A stretch of DNA of 64,000 nt from Opisthocomus hoazin (GCF_030867145.1 NC_134415.1:70523300-70587299); one strand, 5' to 3'. Positions 36,601 through 51,600 are shown, counted from the stretch's first letter. Numbers and translations are program-made. Notes: generated from the letters alone by a model not told the origin.

Positions 36601-39600
36601 AGTGAGGAGCTTTAACAACCATGTCACAGACCAGGTGGGTCCAACTTCTTGCCCAAGTGAGAGGTAGGACTGCAAAGTTGTGTATCCCCTTATGTCTCCT
36701 TGTGTGGCTGTCAGAAGTAAAAATAAATAAGTAAAACTCTCCATTAGTCTTGTATTTCCTGTTCTGTGTTTATTATTCGTAACATAATTTTGTGCTGCAC
36801 AGTTTTTGAAACGAGTTTGAGGTGCGGAGGAAAGCAAATGAGGTTCTGTCCCTGTTTTTTTCCATGCAGCTGCAGGGATTTTCCAGCATGAAACAACTAG
36901 CAAAAAGCAGAGGGCTTTGACTAAAGTAGCTGAATGCAGAACAGGAACTGGAAGAAACTAAAATAGTAAAATGTCACTTAAACAGTTGCTAATGTGCAGA
37001 CAGCCTACAAATGTAACAGGGTAAGCACTGCACGCAGCCTATCTGAAAGTGAGGGGTTTTTTAGTGAAGTTTTTATCTAAGAGAAGAAAATGTGCTCTTT
37101 CAGAAGGCGTTAGCACCTGAAGTGGGAAAGGAATTATCTAGAACAAGCTGAAAGTACTTACGTTCAAAAGGAATACTAAGCAAAGTAAAGTAGAATATTA
37201 CAGTGGCATTCCAGGTATCGGGAACTGGCTTTGGATAGAGGAGACGGTATCTGCGTTGTCTGAGCCACTCAGAAGCAATCCTCCTTTGCTTTGAAACTAG
37301 ATGCAGCCGGCTCTTCCTTCACACTACGCAGCACCTGGTGAGCTGGAATCCCAGCTCTGACTGTGGCCTGAGTACAGGCTGCGTTATGAATGCCTGGTAA
37401 ATGTGCCGAGAGGTGCCGTGTTTGACAGCTGCAGCGCTGACAGGAGAATGCACCTGAGGACACTTTAGTAGAGCTTTCTGTATCTGTGAGTCCATTGACA
37501 GAATGTGAATCCTGTTATCCCTTAATAGGAGTTTAGGGAATGTGAACGTAATGAATTGGAAATCTTTTGGCTTTCTAAAATATGGAGTCTCTAGTTTTAC
37601 TCCAGCTATGTTGTTTGACATACTGTGTAATTACAGTCATTGTCAAATAGCTCTTATTTGCTTGAGTTGAGCAGCTGCAGTTCCTCTGATGTGCTGCCAT
37701 AATTTTCGTAATAACTACAGCTGTTGATCCATCTTCCATTGCTTTCTAACACACCCATCCAGTGCACCTAAATAATAGCAATTCAGGAGCAGCAAGTGGG
37801 ACTTAATTGATAACACCCAGAAGACAGAGAAACATACTCTGCTGCTACTGCTGCTGCATTTAAGAATTTTAACACTGGGGGACAAAATCCATTTTTTTTG
37901 GAGGACTATAAGTAGATATGAGTGGAACAGGCTTTCTGTCCTGACTCATTAGATGCCAAAAGAGGAAACTGAGAACAGGAATCAGAGAAGTTTGTTTTCT
38001 TCCTTGAATAAAATGTTTGGGCGTTTTATTTTATTTTATTAAGAGCAGAATGAGTGAGCTGTGACTGCTTTTAATTATAAATTTTCAATTCCTCTTCTGT
38101 TTTTCACAGTTACTGTGAAACTACCAAAGTGCTTGGTATTGGCCTGAAATATTTTCTTACTTTTATCTCTGCCAGTTTGTACTACATTAACTATACTGAT
38201 ACTGTTGAAGTGATTCACTTGAACCAAAATGACTTATGTACCTTCTCTGAAATGTGCTCTGGCAGCATGATGCATGTCTCTACTCAAGTGGAGGTGTGGA
38301 CAAATCCAGCTTTAAAATAGCTGAGGTTGTTTAAGGTATTACTGATGTATTATTCCAGTGGCAGTTCTTGTGGCTAATTGTCTCTTACTCTGTTTTAAGC
38401 CAGCTCATGTAAAATTGGATTAGGGAGGGCTTGCATGAACTCTGGCACAGATATTGCTGACATAAGGGCAGTGGTGAAAAGCGAAAGCATCTTAGGTCAC
38501 TTCACCTTTGATTTGGAGGAATATGTCTTCTCAAAACATCTTCTTCAATCTTAGCTGCTTTATGGATTGTTGCAGTATGACTCTATAAGAAGCAACATCC
38601 TTATAAAGATCATAAACGTGACTGGAAAAAAAAATCATTGTCTAGACAAGTGCAAGGTAATTAAAATCCTTTCAGACTTTTTCTGATATGAAAATTCAGA
38701 AGATAAGGCTTCTGACACTGTAATTATTTATCTAAATTATTTCTTTAAAACTGAGTAATGTAAAACCATGCATGTATGAAACTTGTTTGGGCAGCTTAGC
38801 TTTTTAGTGCAGTTTCAAGAAACCTAGACTTTTTTCAGTGTGCCACAGTTGATTTCTCACGGAGCCTGTGAAGATGGCTTGTGAGTTCTGCTGCCAAATG
38901 TCAGTGTATATTCCAGTTCTGCATGACCCACCTGGAGTCCTGCATCCAGCTCTGGAGCCCTCAGCACAGGACAGACATGGACCTGTTGGAGCGGGTCCAG
39001 AGGAGGGCCACAAAAATGATCAGAGGGCTGGAACACCTCTCCTATGAGGAAAGGCTGAAAGAGTTGGGGTTGCTCAGCTTGGAGAAGAGAAGGCTCTGGG
39101 GAGACCTGATTGTGCCCTTTCAGTACCTGAAGGGGGCCTGTAGGAAAGCTGGAGAGGCACTTTTTACAAGGTCATGTGGTGACAGAACAAGAGGTAATGG
39201 CTTTAAACTGAAAGAGGGTAGATTTAGATTATATACAAGAAAGAAATTCTTCACCATGAGGGTGGTGAGGCCCTGGAACAGGTTGCCCAGAGAAGCTGTG
39301 GCTGCCCCCTCCCTGGAAGTGTTCAAGGCCAGGCTGGATGGGGCTTTGAGCAATCTGGTCTAGTGGAAGGTGTCCCTGTCTATGGCAGGGAGGTTGGAAC
39401 TAGATGGTCTGTAAGGTCCCTTCCAACCCAAACCATCCTATGATTCTATGACACTGCGGTCGTTTCAGTGAATTGCACAAAATGACTGCGATGTTGGATT
39501 CAGTGATGCAGTTTTACAAAAAATCAAAATCAAGTACCTGCTCAAAGTTCCCTGTATGCAGAAACTTGTACAAGTGTATTTTGTACTTGCACAACGTGTG

Positions 39601-42600
39601 AAGTCATGAAGTTAAGAACTGATTTGCAGGGTTAATTGAGGAATTTGGACAAGAATTGTAGTGAGTTGTTTGGCAATAAACTAATAGTTAGATACACGGC
39701 AGAGACAGTTTGGTAATGAATCTGTTTGTGCAGTTATTGCACTACCAACAAATAGCCAGAATAACTAACTTTGAATTCTGAGCTGTTGTCTTCTGTTTCA
39801 CTTTGGTGCCTTTCAGAAATCTTGCCGGCACAATATCTGTGTAGGTCTTTTAGGCACATCTGCAACTTTGAAAATTTGGTCCTACATCACTTGGCTAATG
39901 GACTTTCATTGTACCTGGGTGCTTCTGAAAAATACAGTCTTTTCCCCAAAACCCCCTTTTTCCTCTCCAGTGCTACTGTAGTCAAAGTAGAGGTTTGCCA
40001 CTGCCATGTGAATCCCATTTAAAAGGTGGTGTCTGCAGGCAGAGGATAGGAGTGCAAAGATGGAAAGCTACCCACTTCTCTGACCACTGACCTCAGGATG
40101 GGCTCATAGGTAGAGGCAGCAGCACTCTCCTTTTCTTTTTTAGAAAATAAATTAATTGACTATAATTTGTTCAGCTGTAGTTGATGTTGCACAGTTAAAT
40201 CGCAAAGGGCCAGTTTCATTACTCTTGTTAGTGCTCAGCAGTATCTTACTTTGTAAAAAGCACCATTGATTTAAAGAGGTATCTGCTTTCTGAGCAGAAT
40301 TCTGCCCTGTATCTGTAGGAGTGGCAGAATCAAGCTTTTAACAATGGAAGAAGCTTATGCCAATAATACTGCATTGACATCAAACTGGCCTTGCTGCATT
40401 TTAACTGGATGTTTTCTATATTTTTGTGAAATACGTAGGCATGCTTAATAGTACATTTTAAGGTGTTAGGTATGTTCCATAAAACACCTAATAAAAGATA
40501 CGATGAAATGCGCTGTTGTTGAATGGCTTTTCTTGCGTGTGTTCTTATGATGACTTCTGTTTATTTATTTTCGCAAGCATGCATTTAGTGCATTAAATGT
40601 CATTTATATGAAATGAAAGGAGCAAAAGAGAATATAACCACTACATAGATGTAGGCCCACTATGACCAACTTTTCAGTTGTAGGCACGCATCCTTATATT
40701 AGGTTACAAATAATCTGTTGCTCCTTTAAAAAAGGGGAGTGGGGGGGAGCTGTAAAGACGTTAGTATTCTACGACAACTTTTCCAAGTAGAAGTTTCAGA
40801 TTGTCAGAGCACAACACACTAGCTTCTTTGGAAATATTTTGCTGTATGTAAGGATTTGCGCTTTTAGTTTTGTCAGGAGGAGCTTTTAGGTACACAAGAT
40901 GCTGCTGTTTGAAATGAGAATGCCTCAGTACATAGTAGCTCTTTTCACTGGGCAGAGCATGATATGAATGTAAGGGGATGGGGTTCACATATTCATGAGT
41001 TGTTGCAAAGTCCAGGCTGACAAAGGGCTCTTCATCAGATTGGACTCCATAACATCGCTGCACATCGTCAGGAGGAGAGTCAGTAGACAAATCTGAGAGT
41101 GCGTTCTCACAGCTTCAGGTGCCTGCTATATCCCATAGATCACTTTTTTTTAGTTATATAAAATTTTCTCTCATGTGTGTGTGTATATATATATATGTAA
41201 AACCTCTTTCAAATCAGTTGGCAATTTTAGAATGCCATTGCAGTCATACATCACATTTTTAGAGCCCTGGGAGGTTTTTTAGTACAATTTTCTGACGAAT
41301 TTTCAGAGAAATAGATTATGATTTTGAAAGTTTCACGTTGCCTGCCTTTAAGAAGGCTGTTCGTATTTTTGACCTGGCACACTTGACATGTGGTTAAGTA
41401 ATTGCAGCACTGCTAGAAATAGACTTGAGAGCTTGTATTTTTGGGTTTGTATTCGTGGACTGGTATTGTTTTTTCTTTATTACTAGTTTTCATTTGGGTT
41501 TGAATTTCGTGTGTTTACAATCTTCCAGGCAGAGGATTTTTTTACATAGTCTACAGTTCAAATGTAGCACTGTTGGATTTTACTGGAGATGCAAATAACA
41601 GCAACAAAGCATGAATTTAAGTTCAGGTTTTTCTTTCTCAGGTTGTCTTTTTGTAGGGATTTACTTCATTCCAAGTTTTTTTTTTTCTTTGGGAGGCCAA
41701 GCCATTTTATAGTGGGTGAATGAGATTTTTCGTCATTAGCACGTATCGAGATTTCAGACCACTTCTGCCATGCAATCTTACATCCTTTCTGTTGAGCAAT
41801 CCTGTGTGCAGCTGATTTGCTGCTGCACAGTAATAATAAACAGAGATAGCCCAGATAATGGAAAATTTAGATAAGACAGATTTTAGGGAACGCAGAGCTG
41901 GATCCATGCTGATTCTTGCCGGGACACCAAGCTGTCAGTACACTGTAAGGTGGTGTTGGAGGTTCAAGGAGAATTGGTTTCTGAAGAGTAAAAATGAACT
42001 GAAATTGTCAACTATGCTTGCATCTGTGAAGTGACTAATCCCCAATTTAGGTAAACTGCCTGCAGGTATTAGAGTTTGATGCTCCATCGCTGATCTTCTC
42101 TACCAAACTAATATTTTTTTTCTTTTTTTTTTTTTAATATATATTCTGATAGCTCCACAAGTTGGTTAATATGATATCTCAGAAGCACTCTGTATTCCAG
42201 TCTGCTGATTCTGAGCTGGGATTATGTTGAGCTGTGATTTCATGAGAAGGACAGACTGCCTGAACAGGTCACCTTGATGTGGGAGAAGGATGTCCCTACT
42301 GCCCATTCCCAGCTCACTGCTTACCTCTGGTTTGCCAAGCTCCAGTGAAGATGGCAGTATGAGTCAATAAAAGCATCAGAAAGGCTAGATATTTCCTGTT
42401 CTTACAGTGAATTAAGGTGGGGTCTAAAAGGAGATAATATTGGCTAGAGCCAAGGTAGAGGAGGAACTCAGCCTCTCGGAGAGGATGGCAAAGAACAGGA
42501 GGGGTTGGGAATACAATCTTCTTTGGCTCTAGGGAGCTGTTAGATAGCCTCAGTTTCCCCTGAAGCCACAGCTTGAAACTGCCTGACTGCACTGGATCAG

Positions 42601-45600
42601 CTTCCAGAGAATGTTTGGCAGAGTCCCTGTCATTTATCTCATTTTCAGTCCTGTCACATGCTATTGAAGAATTACGGAAAGAACTCTTCCTCTCTTTAAC
42701 ACTCCAGGTAGCAATATAGTTAACATTGTAGATATTTGAAGGGTAGTCATCCACACCAGACTTACTGTTCATTGAAATGACCAAGTGTTCCTCAAATTAC
42801 TTAATTTTCCTGGGTTTTTGAAAGTGTAAGCAGATGTTCCTGTGTGGATCTCAACCTACTTTGGTAGTAAACGTTGCCTCCACACTTGCAACTTCCAGTG
42901 TTCTCCTTCACCCCTTGCTTCTCATTCCCCTCATTCAATATCCTAGTGAAGATTTGGAGCCCTGCTGGCTTGACCTCTGTGTTCCTGTTCCTTCCAGACT
43001 TACCCAAAATTGCTTGAACCTGTGGCTTCAGATTCCTATTTCTTCCTGGATTCCGTAGTAAGAAATGAATTGCTACTGCTGTAACTCAGCAGTCACAGGA
43101 AGAGTAAATCAAATTATAAATTCTTATGTTAAGTAAATTCCAATTGTGCTTGAACTGTTGTATGATTAAGCACTTCTAATGTATCCATGACCTGTTATTA
43201 TCCTCCAGTTCTATGTGCTGATGCATTCGTATTCATAAAAAAAAAAAGCAAATATATAGACTGAGGACAAAACAATAATTTCAGTTACTGTGGATTTGTA
43301 TGTGTGTGAAAGAGAAAGACTGTAAATAAAAAGATACCAGGGGAAATTATACTTTTGGTGATAAGACAATTGGTGACACTCTTAGGCATATTTGTGGAGG
43401 GTCTGTTATAGTTTGCTGAAAATGTGCCTGTTTCTTGTCCAGCTAGTCTGAATGTGCCATCAGTTAGTGGTCTGAAGCTTGCTTTAGTTCCCTATCAATA
43501 TAACTAATGTGCTGTATTAAAAAGTAAAGAGGTGAAGAAGTTACTGTTTTAATGTAGAATTTTAATGTTAAATTCTCTAGCACATTTTCCCATTTATGCC
43601 TTTTTTGGGGTATGTCGTTGAGCTCCTCCCATCCCCCACCCCCCCCCCCCAAAAAAAAAGCTCTGAAATCGTATATCAGATCTGGATTTTCAGTGTGACC
43701 TGGATAGGCTGGAAATTTGGGTAGAGAGGAACCCGATGAAATTCAACAAAGGCAAATGCAGGGTCCTGCACCTGGGGAGGAACAACCCCATGCATCAGTA
43801 CAGGCTTGGGGCGGACCTGCTGGAGAGCAGCTCTGCGGAGAGGGACCTGGGTGTCCTGGTGGACGACAGGTTAACCGTGAGCCAGCAGTGTGCCCTGGCT
43901 GCCAAGAAAGCCAATGGGATCCTGGGGTGCATCAAGAAGAGTGTGGCCAGCAGGACGAGGGAGGTTCTCCTTCCCCTCTACACTGCCCTGGTGAGGCCTC
44001 ATCTAGAGTACTGTGTCCAGTTCTGGGCTCCCCACTTCAAGAAAGATGAGGAGCTACTGGAGAGAGTCCAGCGGAGGGCTACAAGGATGGTGAGGGGGCT
44101 GGAGCATCTCCCCTATGAGGAGAGGCTGAGGGAGCTGGGCTTGTTCAGCCTGAAGAAGAGAAGGCTGCGAGGGGACCTAATAAATGCTTATAAATATCTG
44201 AAGGGTGGGTGTCAGGAGGATGGGGCCAAGCTCTTTTCAGTGGTGCCCAGTGACAGGACAAGGGGCAATGGGCACAAACTGAGGCACAGGAAGTTCCGTC
44301 TGAACACGAGGAAGAACTTCTTCCCTCTGAGGGTGATGGAGCACTGGAACAGGCTGCCCGGGGAGGCCGTGGAGTCTCCTTCTCTGGAGATATTCAAGAC
44401 CCGACTGGACAAGGTCCTGTGCAGCCTGCTGTAGGTGACCCTGCTTCGTCAGGAGGGTTGGACTAGATGATCCATAGAGGTCCCTTCCAACCCCGACCAT
44501 TCTGTGATTCTGTGAAAACTTAAAATTTAGGTCACAGCCACTGTGATAATTTAAAAAAAATAAGCCATGAACCACAAAATGGCAACATTTCATTATAGTT
44601 TCATCACCAGTGATTTCAAATAAGTGTATTGTCTCTTAGCTCTAGTCTGAAATTGTTGTTCAGGATGTGCCAATGCAGCATCAGTAGCACTGCACGCAGA
44701 CGCAGCTGAATTTCAAAGTGTGTCTTCTTACCCTAGGTCTTGCGAAGGGTTGTTAGTGTGATGTTACTACATAGTTTAAATCCTTTAATGCCGTGGGTGG
44801 CAGAAATGCGATATATCAAATCCATCATAAAGTATTAGAGCAACTCGAACCTTGCATCTCTTAGAGCTGATGTCAAGAAATGCTGTTCCTTTCCAGTCGG
44901 TTGAGTTCAGGCTAATGAGGTCATCTTTGCCTTTTTGACTTCTTAGATGCCAAGCTCTGAGCCAGAGTATTGGGAAGCTGCCCCTCCCCTTTCTGTATCA
45001 CCAGCAGAGACGAGCAAAGAATATGACTGAAATGGTCCTTCTTTAAGAGACTCTTGAATTTGGTCCAGGAGAATTTTCTTCTGTTTTCTTTGGTCTAGAT
45101 GAATATATTTGATGAAAATAAAGATATGAAAAACTGAGGTTGTAAACATGGGTGTATGTGCTGCACAAAAGTGTGCGCATAATTTAAAAAATACAACATT
45201 TTCTATTTGAAAACAAGCTCAAATATAATTTTTTGATTTCTAGATGAATACTGGCATTCAGATTTGACTAAAAATTTCAATTATCAAGCTCTTTTACCTC
45301 CAAGTGGTCTTTTTTTCATCGAAGAATCTGGTAAAATATCACTGGATCTTTTCTTATGGAAATTTTTGCTTTAGTCTAAAAGTCATATCTGTTGTTGAAA
45401 ATGTTTGCTTGAATGAAATCCAAATAGCTGTAGTTCCTTTTTTGGAAGGAAAGACTCAGGTAACATTTTAGATTTCCAGCATGAGTAATTTTTATGTGAG
45501 CGTTATTTTGGCGTTCACTCACTTATGTGTTGAGACTTTGGCAGCCTGTAAAGAGTAGCTAAAGCCTGCCTCGTGGGTAAGACCCCAGTGCTACGGCAAG

Positions 45601-48600
45601 ATGAGAACCGCTCTGAAAGGAATGGTATGGTGGCGGTGTGCCTGTGCCTGGGACCCACTGACAGCAGGATAAAGAAATAAAGTCATAGCTGGGAATTGGA
45701 AGAGGAGGAGAGTAAGTCATCAGTCACTTGGAGGGGAGGAGAGGTGGGGTGTACCCGTGTGTTGCTGTCGTACAGCTGCAGGGAGAAAGGAGGATCCAGG
45801 CACCGCCTTGTGAATGGTGGGGCTTCAGTCCCGCTTCATGGCTCTGGTGAGCCGTGCCATTTCCAGAGCTGGTACTGCACAGCTCGGAGGAATTACAGCT
45901 CCCCAGTGTAACAATCTGTTTCATCCTCTTCATTCTGTGTGCTCCTAAATTGTGGTATGAGCCTTGTGTGTGTTCGTAAGTGTTCGTAAAGCCAAGCTGC
46001 TCCTTCCCCGAGTGCACGCAGGAGGTGTTCTCAAACAGATCCGAGGCAGCACCCATGGACTGGGGATTCTTTATTGCTAACTGCATGGTTGCAAAAAGTC
46101 TACGTCTCTCCCACTTGGGAAAGGCCATTAAATTTACTTTTTCTGCTGTTTCCTGGTTCTCCTCAGCTCACTTGAATGCTCAGGCAGGAGACTGGGGACA
46201 AGGGAACGGTAAGTGGCTCACGCAGCTTTTCTGTCGCATGGCAGCCTGCAAAGCGGCCGTGTGATGGGTGTTGCGTGGCCGTGGCGGCAGGGAGCTGCAG
46301 CAGCCCCTGGCCAGCCCTCTGCCTGTCCCCACAGCACCCGGCTGCCCACCTCCCGGCACCCCCAGCCCACCGTGGGGCGGTAGGACTCCCTGTGAGCATC
46401 GCGTGTGGACCTCAGGGAGGAGCAGCCTAGGAAATGGGGCAGATTCGCTTTGTAGTTTGGACAAATAATTTTCTTTTCTGTCAGTTTACTGAAAAATGAC
46501 TGGGGGGCAAAAAAAAAAAGAGACTTGTCTTACTTCCTTTAATACTGCTTGTGGAGTTTTAATCAGTCATGCTTTCTTGGGCCCGTATTTCTTGCCATGT
46601 GATCTGTCATCTAATTCAATTTTTCATTCCTGCTGCAGAAAAAGTCTTTTTGTAACTTCCAATATTCAGCTTCATTTATCCCGTTTAGAAGAAATGTAGC
46701 TTTTATAGCATGCTTTTCTCTCTCCATCTTCTCTGAAGCCACAGGGGAGAAAGTGTGAAGCCTGAGGTAAAAAAATTAGATTTAAAACCCCTGATCCAGG
46801 TCTGCTGGGTGAGCTGTGGCTGACTTCTGGGAGTTTCTGGTCCAGCCAGAGATTGGACAGGCTATCTGTGTGGGTGGCAGCCGGTATGACAGTGAGCATC
46901 TTCTGCAGGAGGCTTTTGGAGGGCTGTACCTACCTTGTCTTATTGGAGGCTGCCCAGCTCCCCTTGCAGGGTATTGTAAACAGCTTCTCTCCCTGTGTTT
47001 TCTTTCCTTCCATAATCGCTGTCTCAAATTAACAGTCTCTCTTGGCCTTCTTTTAGTCACTTGTCTTTGATCGGGGAAATGCCTAAGAAGTAAACCTTTT
47101 TTCACTTCTCTGGTTGTTCTTACACAATCGTGTCTGGACCAGTTTTAGCTTGGGTCTTGCTGAATCACAGAGTGCTCTGCTGCTTTACCATACTCCTTTT
47201 GGCTGTTGATAAGCCTTTTGTTAGTTTTTCTCAGTGCAGGCATTGCTGTTGGTGAGATGCTGGGTTTTTTGGGCATGTAGATTTCTATATCTGCCTATTA
47301 AAATTTAACTCCTGTTATCCGCGGGATCTTTTCCTAGTAACAACATTATTTTCCTGCTTCTTCTCGGGAGTGGCTTCCTTTGAAACTGGTAATCTTGAGG
47401 CCTCTGTGAGTTGACTCTGTTCCTTTGGGAGGCTCATCTTCTGTTGAATGTCCCAATGTTTGGGCAAGAAATGCTGGAGTTATCCACACCTTAAGCTGCT
47501 GTTTATTCTTGGAGACCATATTCGTCCTAAAATGGCTCATGTCTGTTGAGCAGTTTCTGCTCTGATGTCCCCATGTTCCAGCTCTGCCTGAATTTTCTGT
47601 TACCTCAAACTCTTCTCTTGTTACTACATCTTCCCTTTTTTGATCCAGGACTCTGCTTTCCAGAATTTGAGCATCCACCAAATGTTTTGTGTCTTTAGAT
47701 GAAAATATGACACTGTCATTCTTTCTTCTGTGTTTCATTTGACTCTGGGTGATGTGAGAAACCATGATAGAGTCATGTTATAAATGGTAATGTTAAGGTT
47801 TCCTTTAAAGAGTGCATCTCGCGTTGTTTGGGTCCATCTGCTCCCCTCTGGGAGGTGGCCTGGGGTTTCCCAGCCAACCCAGCAGAACATCAGCTCTTGC
47901 TCAAGAAAATACACCTGTAATTAGGACTCTCTTTCTTGGATCTGATTTTGACCCCGAGTCTTAGAGCTCCGTAAAACGCATTGGAAAACCTGACTGAAGG
48001 GCAGCAAAGTAAGGTGGTAAAGGCAATGTGCTAGGGAGACTTGAGATATTTTCTCCTCGGCTGCTTTATGTAAAGCTTGATTCTTAGCTTTTGTTGCAAG
48101 TGGGGGGGGAAATGGCTGCACTAAGAGTGTTACAAAATAATTCAGTAACTATAAATAAAATTCCATATAATCTGTAAGGCAGTTTGTAAAGAGCTGTGAG
48201 AAAAGTGAGCTCTCATATTGGTGAGATTTCTGAGGTTGGCATCAAGCCTACTCCTTTGACACCGAGTTTTAGAGCGTGCCTAGAACACTCTGTGCTTGGG
48301 AGGCTCAGCAGGATGTTTTTATTTCGGTTCTTGGGTGTCATTTTAGTTTATTCAAACCTCAGGTACAGTAGGTTTATTGTTTTGGTTTTATCACTGAAAG
48401 GATTTGAGAGGGCTGACTTTCTGATGGGCTTATAAAAATAGTAGCTAGACCTACTTCTTTCCATTGCATTCCTGTAGTGAAAGTTACAGATTAAAGTTCA
48501 TAAACAGGAGAGATCATTAATGTGTGCGGTCTTCTCTTACCTTACTGAGATTTGGGACTGCAGAGCCGCTTTGTGCAGTTGTATTTAAGATATGCACAAG

Positions 48601-51600
48601 GGACCTAGTTTCCCAAAACTCTCTTTAACCATTTTGTCTTCATTTTTATATTTGGTCGTTACCATTTAGCCATCTGTCAAGTGAATATTTGTGACTAAGG
48701 GATTTTCAGAAAGAGCAAAGATTTAGGGGGTTGTTTTTATGATGCCAGTCTGCACGGCCTATCACGACATGCATGTAGGACAAATTCTTAGTTTTATCAG
48801 TTTTAGTATTTTCACTTTGTAACTCTCACTTCATGTTGCCAGAGCTCTGAAGCAGCGATTGCTGCAGTGTCTAATGGTCTTATTCTTCCTCTGTGTAGGG
48901 CAGAAACATGAGAAGCTCTGCATGAGAGAGAAGACACGGGACAGGAGCAGAGGGAATAAATAGCAGCAAGCTGTGCTGGGAAAGCGCAGAGCAGTCATGG
49001 CTGGCCGATAGTCACTGCATTGTTATAGTTCAAAAATCTGCTAAACATCATTAGCAAGGAATCATTTATTAAATGTATTATCGAGGCTTTTTGAGCCTTT
49101 AAAGCCTACACAATTCATCAAGTGAGACTGAAAGATAAGTGAAATTATGACTAACTCTTCTCAGGATTAATCCACTTGTTAATATTTTCAGAGAATTGGG
49201 GGGGATGGGGGTTTGGTGATACAGGGTGTAGTAAGATAGCTGAATTTCAGAAAAATCTTTAGCTGTTTTGTCTAGGTAATCCCTTTACAGAGTACCTAGG
49301 TAATGATTTGACGGTGCAGTGATAAAGAGACTGATGAGACACTGCACTCGATAAGCAGAGATGGATTAATTAGTCCTAACTTGCTTTTTGGAGAAGACTG
49401 TCTTATTCTTGAGGGTCTAATTCTAACAGCATCTGTCACAAAAATTGAAGTAAGGACTGGAAACTGCTCATCAGCAGCATTGCTGACTAAGCTAAATTAT
49501 TTTAGTATAGTACTGCATATTTCTTCTGCAGAATATTCTTCCCACAGTACCTTGCTGCTTCAAAATTCATTTTTATTACAAAACTGGCAGGTTAATGCAC
49601 TTCTTGTTTTAAGGTGAGTTTCTGTAGTAACCATGGAAGGCTTGTGTGTTGGAATATTGAACAAGGCTAGAACTAGGGGTTTTTAATCAAAAATAAACCC
49701 CTGTACACTCTGCAGTTAAACGCTGATGGAAGTATTCCTAGCCTTTCCAGTAAGATTTATGGTCCTAAGAATATTTTGAGAGACTGAATACTTATACAAG
49801 ACAAGTTGTCACTATTAGAACACTATGTTGTTATATAATTAACTATCAGTATTTAGGTTTCCAGGTTAGGTCTCTGCAGGCGTGACCTACAGCCTTAACT
49901 TTAGTCAGTACTCTTAATTTCAGGCTTCCTGTGGCTTTGTGAAGATTATCAAGGCGGTGGCTCGTGTTCAGGTCTAGTTTTCAGGGCTATACTCAGAAAT
50001 TACTTTCAGTGTTAAAAGATTCTGGAGAATGTAAGGATGAGTTTTGCAACAAATTGCTAAAAAGCATTCATATACAAGGCCTCAGTAATTTTTATCTTAA
50101 TGCTAAGGAAGTTCTGTAGTTTCTTACACGTGCATTAACATCTGTCCGTGCATGGTGGGGAGGGTAGGTTTTAGATATATTAAATGAGAAGGTATGTGAT
50201 CTCTGGTGTATCTTTCTGACTCTAAGATTTGGAACGCAGATATTGGAGGTGGATTGAGCACTAGGTGCACGTCAAAACTTGCAGGGCCACCTGCCATGCT
50301 AGAGCAAATGGGAAGAAGGCAGCTAGCCTGGAGGTTTCCAAACCGTGGTCTGTGCTACAGGAACCGTTCAAGGTAGTGTGCAGTTGCAGCAGGGCTTGAC
50401 TGCTTGTGCGATGGTCCTTGCTTGCAGGGCTGCCACTTGCCTGAGGCATGATGCCTCAGCACCCCTGCCTAAGCCAAGGAACTGTAGCTCCAGAGCTGGC
50501 TGGCTGCATTTAGAGCAGAGGGGCTGGAGGTGTCAGAGGAGACCACCAGGACTTGGGTTTTTCGGCAGGGTAGGTGCTTCCAGCATGTGCTGCAGCCACT
50601 GATCACAGGTTTAGTCGGCCGTTTTGTGGCTGTAGGAAGAGCTTTATCCTGCTGTTGGCTGAAGGCCCATTTACATGCTTGCGTCTCCTCAGGCACAGAT
50701 GGACCTTGATTTTCATGTGCCGGGGTGGACAGTACAGGATATCCCAGCTATTCAGATCCTATAGTTGTACTGAACTGTAGATGCCTGTGGCAATGCTTTT
50801 GCCTCCAATGAAAGATTGAAGATGACTTCTTTTATGGAAATACTTTCGCATCTAACTACCTACTTCTACCTCATCTGAACAGTTACTGTGTTTCAGCACT
50901 CCACTTAAAAGATATGGTATACTGCCTAGAAGATTTTACTTGATTTATGTGGTGCACTGGACCAACCTGAAGAACTTCTGTTTAATCACAAATCAGGGCT
51001 TTTGTTGTACAGCTAAAGGAACAGGTAGTTTAGTTCTTGTTCTGGTGCGATGACTTGAACAATCACAACTCTCCCTTGCTTTGTTTTAACTTACTGTAAC
51101 CCCCTAGGTGACTGAAAACATCCCATCTACTGCGTGTGTTCACCAGCACTTTGTGTGTAAGAGCAGCACTTTTATTTTTCTGGTGGGTTTTGCATGCATC
51201 AGCAAGATGAGAAGGGAGATCAGATTGCAGATGTTAACCTGTGTAACTGTCTACTGCCCGAGTCACAGTCACTCGCTGCAAGAACCTACTGCCAATGATG
51301 GGATCTTCTGTGCCCCTTGGGATGCTGAAGAAGTGTAAAGAAGATGGAGTGAGGCTATGAGGTGCAACGTGCAGGTGAAGTGATGGGACAAGGACTGCAT
51401 TTTGAGTGTTGAGAAGGTTCAGTAGGAGAACAGGGAAGCAGTGGACAGTGGACTCTGGCTTTCTTGCTCACTTAAGGTCCAGCATGCATTGGAGAGCTGC
51501 CACTGCAGCGGATGTTCCTGGTAGCACTTGCCAAGCAAAGTTACAAAATCCTAAACTAGTTACACCCTCGCTTCTGTCACGTGCAATCAAGATGGTGGAA

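Noticed and set aside
42834..43058. Open frames on both strands, including a plus-strand frame of 74 codons and a minus-strand frame with a GTAAGT donor-like site
   Set aside because: Both strands look equally open; neither has a recognisable family or complete splice sites, so no strand can be chosen.
44943..45149. Minus-strand frame after a CATCTAG acceptor-like site
   Set aside because: Only about 50 codons after the acceptor, ending in a stop; no family and no partner exon.
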